A stretch of 64,000 nt of DNA from Pedobacter sp. HDW13 (lineage in GTDB: Bacteria; Bacteroidota; Bacteroidia; Sphingobacteriales; Sphingobacteriaceae). Below, in pieces: positions 57,982 through 64,000 of this stretch. The stretch covers positions 3,658,001 to 3,722,000 of the forward strand of contig NZ_CP049868.1 of NCBI RefSeq assembly GCF_011303555.1. The letters run 5' to 3'. The notes below the pieces were generated by a model. The model made no database searches and was not told the DNA's origin. It saw only the letters and a list, made by a program, of their open reading frames with translations. The stretch's first letter is position 1. Each line of letters starts with the position of its first letter. Made by a program: the position numbers and the translations under genes.

Positions 57982-58920
57982 ATGAAAAGATTTTGCTTTT
58001 TTTTATTGTTGCTTTTAAGTTTTTATAGGGTTTCGGCTCAAAACCGAGGCTATGGCAAGACCGAATGGAGCGTGGCCAAACAAGCGCCTTGCTTTCCCAA
58101 TCTATATGTATCTTATAAGTCTATTGGTTATGAGCCTTCAGTAACTGCATATACGTACAATTGGCGCATCGAGAATCGCTCAGACAAACGCGTCAGTTTC
58201 ACTTTTGGCCCATGGATCGTTGCTGCTGATGGCAAGTTGAAGGAAAAGATGAACGGCGGGTTGTTTGTACTCGATCCTGGACAAACGTATACACATTCAC
58301 CTGGATATAATAAAGTACTGCCACAGGGAAGTTCTATGGAATTCTTTATAACGGCCTATAGTGATGTAAAAGGCGGACCTTCCTATAACTGTGCGAACGG
58401 AACAAAATATTGTGTGTCCAACTGCGCCGGAACAGCTACTGCTTCAAGTACTGGCTCGAAATCAACTTCAAGGTTCGAATCCACGACATCCGTTGGGGCG
58501 ACAAATGGACAGGCTTCAGGATCTGGGTCTACCCAAAGAACTGGGGCAGTTTCGGCCAAGCAGAATGTAGCTGAGGTAACCCTTCAGGCAACCCGTGGTA
58601 CCTATAGTGTTAGGGCTGTAATAGATAATGTACAGTGTCCAGGCAGCATTCGTCTTGGTTTAGACCCCGATGCTGGCGATGGAAAAAAATTAACGATCTA
58701 TGTCATGCCGAAAGCTGACAGCGGAACCTTTGCATCTGACAATGCAGGTGGAAATTGCGCTCTCCATGCTATCCTGTACTGGTTCGAGAATGGAAAATAC
58801 CGTTATACCACGCCCAATCTAACAGTAACTAAAACTGGCCTCAATAGCTTTACCTTTACCGGAACGCTAAATGGCGGGGAAACGATCAGTGGATCTGGAA
58901 ATTATACGCTGGTACAATGA
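57982..58920 (+). CDS. Secreted protein of unknown function with Ser/Thr/Gly linker
   Basis: 312 residues. The signal peptide ends near RVSAQ (residue 20). Residues ~21-155 are a beta-rich domain with several Cys (NCANGTKYCVSNCAG) and resemble an Ig-like or chaperone-type fold (YNWRIENRSDKRVSFTFGPW). Residues ~156-200 are a Ser/Thr/Gly/Gln-rich linker. Residues ~205-312 form a second beta domain with Cys pairs (DNVQCPGSIRLGLDPDAG). I do not recognise either domain. It is probably periplasmic or extracellular and co-regulated with the PAS-LuxR gene before it. Confidence 0.7.
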   Translation: MKRFCFFLLLLLSFYRVSAQNRGYGKTEWSVAKQAPCFPNLYVSYKSIGYEPSVTAYTYNWRIENRSDKRVSFTFGPWIVAADGKLKEKMNGGLFVLDPGQTYTHSPGYNKVLPQGSSMEFFITAYSDVKGGPSYNCANGTKYCVSNCAGTATASSTGSKSTSRFESTTSVGATNGQASGSGSTQRTGAVSAKQNVAEVTLQATRGTYSVRAVIDNVQCPGSIRLGLDPDAGDGKKLTIYVMPKADSGTFASDNAGGNCALHAILYWFENGKYRYTTPNLTVTKTGLNSFTFTGTLNGGETISGSGNYTLVQ

Positions 58921-59173
58921 CAATCGGCTAATTCGCAGAAGCATACGGTGATCCACAGTTTTTTAACTTTATAAGGTAAAAAACATTAGTAATTGTTAAA
59001 ATTTGAGTAATTCTTGAAGAAGGGCGTTTTAAGTTTTGACACAATTTAGCCGTTTTGTAAGCCCGTGTGGATATACCAATCAGATCCTATAAATAACTAC
59101 CTGGTACGGCCGAACAGTATTGCAGAAAGATAATTATGGTTGAATAAAAATATCTGAAATCATTAATTTCTTT
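58921..59173. other. Intergenic region without recognised gene
   Basis: AT-rich, with no frame or motif I can support. It leads into the terminator at 59174. Confidence 0.4.
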
Positions 59174-59210
59174 AAACCTCCTAGTTTATGTAAAATTAGG
59201 AGGTTTTTTT
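59174..59210. terminator. Rho-independent terminator
   Basis: Stem AAACCTCCTA (59174-59183) / TAGGAGGTTT (59197-59206), 13-nt loop, T tract to 59210. It is placed between the secreted protein gene (+) and the Fic remnant (-) and could end either. The remnant's stop codon is only 6 bp away on the far side. Confidence 0.8.
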
Positions 59211-59215
59211 GATTT

Positions 59216-59437
59216 TTATTTTGTCAACTTACGCAAGATATCTTCAAAAGACTCAGACAGCAAAAAAAACTTAGTCTTTTTATTCATCTCCATGGCATCC
59301 AAAAGCCCTAATGCTTCCAAATGGTCCAAGTCAGTCCTGGCAGTTTGATTAGAGATACCCATCCGGGTCTCGATCTCCCTAACAGTAAGCAACAAATCAG
59401 GCTCATCATATATCAGTTTAATGATAATGGCCTGTCA
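59216..59437 (-). pseudogene. C-terminal winged-helix remnant of a Fic-family protein
   Basis: The minus strand reads QAIIIKLIYDEPDLLLTVRE, then IETRMGISNQTARTDLDHLE and ALGLLDAMEMNKKTKFFLL, and stops at 59216-59218. This is the DNA-binding-like tail carried by many Fic/DOC proteins in Bacteroidota. The frame is closed by a stop at 59435-59437 and no catalytic HPFxxGNGR motif is present, so the enzyme part is gone. The assignment is from recognition of the tail alone. Confidence 0.55.
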
Positions 59438-59618
59438 CTCGTTTACGCCATTCATCCTTTGGAAGTTTACCAGCTTCCTCTTCTCTGCTATTTTACGCTC
59501 GATATATTTGAAAAGGCAAATGTTTTTACTCCGGGTGTATGTGACCCTTTTGAAATTACAATTAGTGAAATAAATAGCTTTATTGTTATTAAGAATATGC
59601 AGATTGGTAAAGTATTTT

Positions 59619-59700
59619 TTCGTAAATGGACTGTTTTTTTTCGCAATACGACGAGTTTTTCCGTCAAAAGTGAATTAGATTTACTTAACCAAATGTAAAC
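59619..59700 (+). promoter_or_regulatory. Composite operator/promoter, copy 3
   Basis: TTCGTAAA at 59619-59626 and TTCGCAAT at 59640-59647 (period 21 bp), 28 bp, then TAGATTTA at 59676-59683, and AACCAAATGTAAAC at 59687-59700. Part-for-part spacing is the same as at 1019 and 11882. It would start a ~140-nt leader before the GH92 gene at 59825. Confidence 0.78.
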
Positions 59701-59824
59701 GATCCTGTGATAACTGTTTCTCAGTGGAGGCATCCTGCATTTTGATTAATGATTTTATCAGTTCTGTTTGGGGACTCATAAACACAAATATTGAACGGTG
59801 GGATAACACCAGATTGATACTGAG

Positions 59825-62575
59825 ATGAAAATATTAAAATTAATACTTCTGTTCGCTTTATGTAGGGTGGGTGCATATGCCGGGCCAGGGAGTATTGCAA
59901 GTAAAGCAAGCGTAAGTGCGTCATCCGAAACTGAGCAGGGAAAAGCAAACTGCATCATCGATGGCATTATCAGAACTGATAATAAAGGCGAATGGGTATC
60001 GAAAAGTAAGGTTACCTTTTGGGGGCAGATTGATTACCCCTGGGTGCAATTAGACTGGGATAAAGCCCAGGCTATTAATCAGATTATACTCTATGACAGG
60101 GCTAGTACAAAATCGCACAATGCAGGGGGGACACTAATCTTTAGTAATGGAACGCGTATTTCGGTATTTGCCATTCCCAATAACGGTGCGCCAAAAGTGA
60201 TTAGTTTTCCTGAACAAACTGTTAAATGGGTACGCTTCGAGACTACCGATGCTGACGGTGCAGCTATTGGTTTGTCGGAAATTGAGGTTTACCCCGGGCC
60301 TTCGCAAATAGTGGAGCCTGTTTCTTGGGTAAATCCATATATCGAATCCAATCGCGGAAGGTACTTTTTCTTTGTAACCGGGAGTCAGCCTTTTGGGATG
60401 ATTAGTGCAGCTCCATTAACGCGCAATAAAAACCAGTATGGTGGTGGTTATAATTACAATTCTACAGAAGTTTTAGGCTTTCCGCAAATACACTGCTGGA
60501 TGATGTCAGGCATTACCTTAATGCCCACAACTGGCGCTATTGACCCCAACAAGGGAGAACAGGAATGGAAATCAACCTTTTCGCACGATGGCGAAATTGT
60601 GCAGCCAGGCTACCATCGCCTTTATCTGGATAATTACCATACCTGGGTAGAGCAAACCGCTGGCGACAGGGTAAGTTTTTATCGTTTTACCTACACTAAA
60701 GATGCGCTGGCTAACGTGCTGGTTAACCTAGGGGGCTATGTTGGCGAGGCAACCATGAATGATGCGCGGATTGAAAAGATCAGTAACACCCGCATAGAAG
60801 GTTCTGTAAATACAACAGGCAGATTATGGGGAGGACCCGAAAATGTGCGCGTTTATTTTGCCATTGATTTCGAAAGGCCTTTTGAACATTTAAACGGATG
60901 GGATGGAAAACAGCAGTTGGCTGATGTAAACGTATTAAACGGAACCGCCGATAAGACGGCCAGAAACGGTGGTGGAATGAGCTATTATGATGCAGCAACT
61001 ACAGGCGTATCGGCACAATATCAGGTAAAAGCTGGTGAAAGTATACAATTAAAAGTGGCGGTTTCTTATACCAGTGTTGCAAATGCGAGGCAAAATCTGC
61101 AATCAGAAAGCCCACATTGGAATTTTGGTCAGCTTCGCAAAAAGTCCCAGGAGGAGTGGAATGAGATGTTAGGGCGCATTGCCGTAAAGGGCGGAAGCAT
61201 TGATCAAAAAACAAAGCTGTATACCGATTTATGGCACGTATTACTTGGTCGCCATAAAATCGATGATGTATCGGGCGATTATCCCGATAATACAGATGGC
61301 GAAAAGAAAGGGAGTGCTACGGTAAACCTCAGATTTAAAGTAAGGACCTTGCCCAAAGATGAAAATGGTAAGGCAAAATTTCACATGTACAATTCGGATG
61401 CTTTTTGGTTAACCCAGTGGAACCTTAATATTCTTTGGGGCCTGGCCTGGCCCGAGGTACTTGATGATTTTTCAGCCTCATTAATCCAGTATGCCCAAAA
61501 CGGTAAGCTCTTGCCAAGAGGCCCCAGTGGCGGAGGCTACAGTTATATTATGACCGGATGCCCGGCTACGAATCTGATCACCAGTGCTTATCAGCGCGGA
61601 ATTTTAACCAAAAAGCCTGTGGCAGTTGCTTATCAGGTAATGAAAGATAACCATGCCCCAGGCGGTATGATGGGCGGTGGTGCAGAGGGTATTAAACCAA
61701 TGGAATTTTACATCACTAACGGATATTATCCTGGCAATGCCGGTATTACGCTTGAAATTGCCTTTCAGGATTGGGCGCTTGGGCAAATGGCAAAAAAAAT
61801 GGGGAAAACAGCCGATGCAGCATATTTCACAAAACGATCGCAAGGGTGGACTACACTTTTTAATCCCGAGCAAAAATTAATTTTCCCGAAAAAGACCGAT
61901 GGCAGCTGGCAAACCAAAGATCCCCTTAGCGGAAGTGGCTGGGTAGAAGCAAACGCCTGGCAGGCCACCTGGTCGGTTTCGCATGGTATAAACCAACTTG
62001 CTAAATTAATGGGCGGTGCAGATAGCCTTTGCAACAGGCTTAATTATGCCTTCGAAAAAGCCAAAGACCAGGATTTTGTATTTGGCTATGGAGCAGGATA
62101 TGTAAGTTATGCCAACCAGCCCGGCTGTTCCAATGCGCATGTATTCAATTATGCAGGTCGCCCTGACTTAACCCAGTACTGGGTACGCAGGGTAGCCGAA
62201 CAGGCTTATGGTGCTGTTACCCCTGATAAGGGGTATGGTGGGCACGATGAAGACCAGGGGCAAATGGGCGGTGTGAGTGCTTTAATGGCGATTGGTTTAT
62301 TTAGTTTAAACGGCAATACGGCCATAAACCCCACTTACGATATTACCAGCCCGGTTTTTGACGAGGTAACCATTAGATTAAACAATAAGTATTATAAAGG
62401 GAAGGAATTTGTGATCAAAACCCATCAAAATTCAAAAGAGAATTGCTACATCCAAAAAGCAAGCTTAAATGGGAAAGATCATAACCAAATCTCTTTTTCG
62501 CATGCCGATTTTAGTAAAGGTGGCATTTTGGAGTTGTGGCTTGGGCCCAAGGCTAATTTGTTATGGGCTAGGTAA
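59825..62575 (+). CDS. Secreted GH92 alpha-mannosidase
   Basis: 916 residues. A signal peptide ends near AYAGP. Residues ~25-155 are a discoidin-like N-terminal module (ASKASVSASSETEQGKANCI, VKWVRFETTDADGAAIGLSE). The GH92 N-domain follows (VNPYIESNRGRYFFF, QPFGMISAAPLT, GFPQIHCWMMSG), then the (alpha/alpha)6 catalytic domain. GGHDEDQGQMGG near the end supplies the catalytic Asp pair (Asp808, Asp810), as in calcium-dependent GH92 enzymes. Members remove alpha-1,2-, 1,3- or other linked mannose from N-glycans or yeast mannan. It carries the same promoter element as two of the GH38-like genes, so it is likely in their regulon although 48 kb away from the second copy. Confidence 0.9.
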   Translation: MKILKLILLFALCRVGAYAGPGSIASKASVSASSETEQGKANCIIDGIIRTDNKGEWVSKSKVTFWGQIDYPWVQLDWDKAQAINQIILYDRASTKSHNAGGTLIFSNGTRISVFAIPNNGAPKVISFPEQTVKWVRFETTDADGAAIGLSEIEVYPGPSQIVEPVSWVNPYIESNRGRYFFFVTGSQPFGMISAAPLTRNKNQYGGGYNYNSTEVLGFPQIHCWMMSGITLMPTTGAIDPNKGEQEWKSTFSHDGEIVQPGYHRLYLDNYHTWVEQTAGDRVSFYRFTYTKDALANVLVNLGGYVGEATMNDARIEKISNTRIEGSVNTTGRLWGGPENVRVYFAIDFERPFEHLNGWDGKQQLADVNVLNGTADKTARNGGGMSYYDAATTGVSAQYQVKAGESIQLKVAVSYTSVANARQNLQSESPHWNFGQLRKKSQEEWNEMLGRIAVKGGSIDQKTKLYTDLWHVLLGRHKIDDVSGDYPDNTDGEKKGSATVNLRFKVRTLPKDENGKAKFHMYNSDAFWLTQWNLNILWGLAWPEVLDDFSASLIQYAQNGKLLPRGPSGGGYSYIMTGCPATNLITSAYQRGILTKKPVAVAYQVMKDNHAPGGMMGGGAEGIKPMEFYITNGYYPGNAGITLEIAFQDWALGQMAKKMGKTADAAYFTKRSQGWTTLFNPEQKLIFPKKTDGSWQTKDPLSGSGWVEANAWQATWSVSHGINQLAKLMGGADSLCNRLNYAFEKAKDQDFVFGYGAGYVSYANQPGCSNAHVFNYAGRPDLTQYWVRRVAEQAYGAVTPDKGYGGHDEDQGQMGGVSALMAIGLFSLNGNTAINPTYDITSPVFDEVTIRLNNKYYKGKEFVIKTHQNSKENCYIQKASLNGKDHNQISFSHADFSKGGILELWLGPKANLLWAR

Positions 62576-62702
62576 ATTTCTTTAAGTACCGGTAAGGTTT
62601 TTTCTCAAAAATCAATTTGATGGAGACTGTGACTGGTATAGAAGAAATTGGACTTAATCCTTATATTTAGATTGATCAGTTTAATAACCAAATAATTACC
62701 TT

Positions 62703-64000
62703 ATGAGGAGGCTTTTTTTTATCCTGCTTGGAGCGGTGCTGCTTCTGGCAGCAAGTATATATTCTTACTCATCGGCCGTTAAGCTGCCTGCCGGGGTAAA
62801 AGAAGCTTATGATGCTTTACCGGAGAAATTGGATTACAATGTTGATGTGAAGCCAATCCTTTCCGACAAATGTTTTGCTTGCCATGGGCCTGATAAGGCC
62901 AAACAGCAGGCCGGGCTCAGGCTGGATATAGCTGAATTTGCCTACGCCGAATTGCCTGAAGATAAAACTAAGGTAGCCATAAAACCGGGGGATCTGGAGG
63001 GCAGCGAATTTTTTCACCGCATTCTTTCCGAAGATCCAAAGTATATGATGCCTTCGCCCGAATCGCACCACACGCTTACCACAACCGAAAAAGCAATATT
63101 AATTAAATGGATAAAAGATGGGGCAGTTTATAAACCTCACTGGGCATTTGTAAAACCGGTAAAAGTAGCTATACCTGAAGTGGATGAAGGAAATAGGCTT
63201 ATCTACAATCCAATCGATAATTTTGTGCTGGCAAAACTGGAGCAAAAAAAACTTCAGCCAGCTAAGCAAGCAGGGAAGGAATTGCTGTTACGTCGGGTTT
63301 CGCTTGATTTAACCGGCTTGCCGCCTACATTGAAAGAGATTGATGATTTTTTAAAAGACAATTCGTCTAATGCTTACGAAAAACAGGTTGATAGATTATT
63401 GAAATCTCCGCATTATGGCGAAAAAATGGCTGTTGATTGGTTGGATGTGGCACGTTATGCCGACTCGCATGGTTACACGATTGACCGGCTGCGGGATATG
63501 TCGCCCTATCGCGATTGGGTAATCAAGGCTTTCAATGCCAACTTCCCATATAATAAGTTCTTGCAATGGCAGCTTGCCGGCGACCTCATGCCGCATCCAA
63601 CACGCGATATGATTACGGCCACGGCTTTTAACCGCAACCATCAGCAAAATATGGAAGGCGGTATAATTGAAGAAGAGTTTCAAACCGAATATGTGATAGA
63701 CCGCACCAACACTTTTGGCACCGCTATGCTGGCCATGTCTGTAGGCTGTGCAAAATGCCATGATCATAAGTTTGATCCCATATCCCAAAAGAATTACTAT
63801 CAGCTTTTCAGCTTTTTTAATAATGTAGAGGAAGCAGGGCAAATTTCATTTGACGATGCATTGCCTACACCAACACAACTGCTACCCACCCGCGAAAAGG
63901 AGAAAATACTGCAGTTTATTAACCATAATATTCAACAGGAGCGGGATCAAATCAGGTTAAGTACTAATAAAGCTGCTGCGCGTTTTGAGCAATGGTTAAG
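62703..64000 (+). CDS. Cytochrome c/DUF1549/DUF1553 protein, 5' part (runs off window)
   Basis: 432 codons are visible with no stop before the edge. An N-terminal signal or membrane anchor (residues ~4-25) is followed by a planctomycete-type cytochrome c domain with heme motif CFACHGPD (near residue 58). The DUF1549 domain follows (NPIDNFVLAKLEQKKLQPAK, LRRVSLDLTGLPPT, MAVDWLDVARYADSHGYTID), with a second heme motif CAKCHDHKFDPI. DUF1553 is expected beyond the edge. These large periplasmic proteins are common beside sulfatases and glycosidases, but their reaction is not established; a redox step is implied by the heme motifs. It lies 127 bp after the GH92 gene and may share its transcript. 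Confidence 0.88.
   Translation, partial: MRRLFFILLGAVLLLAASIYSYSSAVKLPAGVKEAYDALPEKLDYNVDVKPILSDKCFACHGPDKAKQQAGLRLDIAEFAYAELPEDKTKVAIKPGDLEGSEFFHRILSEDPKYMMPSPESHHTLTTTEKAILIKWIKDGAVYKPHWAFVKPVKVAIPEVDEGNRLIYNPIDNFVLAKLEQKKLQPAKQAGKELLLRRVSLDLTGLPPTLKEIDDFLKDNSSNAYEKQVDRLLKSPHYGEKMAVDWLDVARYADSHGYTIDRLRDMSPYRDWVIKAFNANFPYNKFLQWQLAGDLMPHPTRDMITATAFNRNHQQNMEGGIIEEEFQTEYVIDRTNTFGTAMLAMSVGCAKCHDHKFDPISQKNYYQLFSFFNNVEEAGQISFDDALPTPTQLLPTREKEKILQFINHNIQQERDQIRLSTNKAAARFEQWL

Noticed and set aside
59321..59698. 125-codon + strand frame ending just before the GH92 leader
   Set aside because: It runs antisense through the Fic remnant and then across the operator and -7 box of copy 3; no conserved sequence.
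1..64000. CRISPR arrays, tRNA and rRNA genes
   Set aside because: No regularly spaced repeats, no tRNA-like cloverleaf or CCA-ended stem, and no rRNA-like stretch were noticed when reading through; a computed scan could still find a tRNA I overlooked.

Overview
The window looks like a chromosomal stretch of a Bacteroidota bacterium, most likely Sphingobacteriaceae (Pedobacter-like). The evidence is two SusC/SusD pairs, many lipoproteins, an AT-rich genome, Bacteroidota-type promoter boxes (TAnnTTTG) and an ECF sigma/FecR pair; the genus is inference. I saw no rRNA, tRNA or CRISPR array. Almost everything serves capture and breakdown of complex glycans or glycoproteins.

Region 1 (1-26.7 kb) is a large polysaccharide-utilisation-type locus. 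It begins with the end of a XylR-like regulator (LacI-type sensor plus AraC helix-turn-helix). Then come a GH38-like/DUF5054 secreted enzyme, a SusC-SusD-DUF4959/DUF5000-DUF4998 surface import operon closed by a terminator, three more DUF5054 enzymes in tandem, a GH141-like beta-helix protein, a small broken gene, and a longer GH38 enzyme with a discoidin domain. An identical composite promoter element occurs upstream of the first and second DUF5054 genes and again 48 kb away upstream of a GH92 mannosidase. It consists of two TTCGCAAA half-sites exactly 21 bp apart followed by TAG[A/C]TTTA exactly 28 bp later. It is the best candidate for a shared regulon operator.

Region 2 (27-38 kb) holds a metzincin lipoprotein, an AraC regulator, and a tight five-gene run: sugar-porter MFS, PhyH-type dioxygenase, sugar isomerase/epimerase, beta-helix protein and GH29 fucosidase. 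A second divergent PhyH/AraC pair follows. This looks like inner-membrane uptake and catabolism of a released sugar.

Region 3 (38-45 kb) is a scarred interval. It carries a decayed TnpB (IS200/IS605) gene, an AAA ATPase/PD-(D/E)XK gene behind a doubled palindromic operator, a scrap of an IS3 transposase, a 3' fragment of the ATPase gene, a Crp/Fnr regulator and a GH95-like enzyme.

Region 4 (45-56.5 kb) is an ECF sigma - thioredoxin - FecR - SusC (with STN domain) - SusD - zinc metallohydrolase lipoprotein - DUF4302 locus, a typical trans-envelope signalling import system. Region 5 (56.5-64 kb) has further gene debris, a PAS-LuxR regulator, a secreted unknown, a Fic-protein remnant, the GH92 enzyme and the start of a cytochrome/DUF1549/DUF1553 protein.

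Eight otherwise healthy-looking reading-frame breaks in seven genes can each be repaired by adding one base to a short homopolymer run, six of them G runs. That pattern points to homopolymer undercalling in the assembly more than to real pseudogenes, so those genes are annotated here as single genes.
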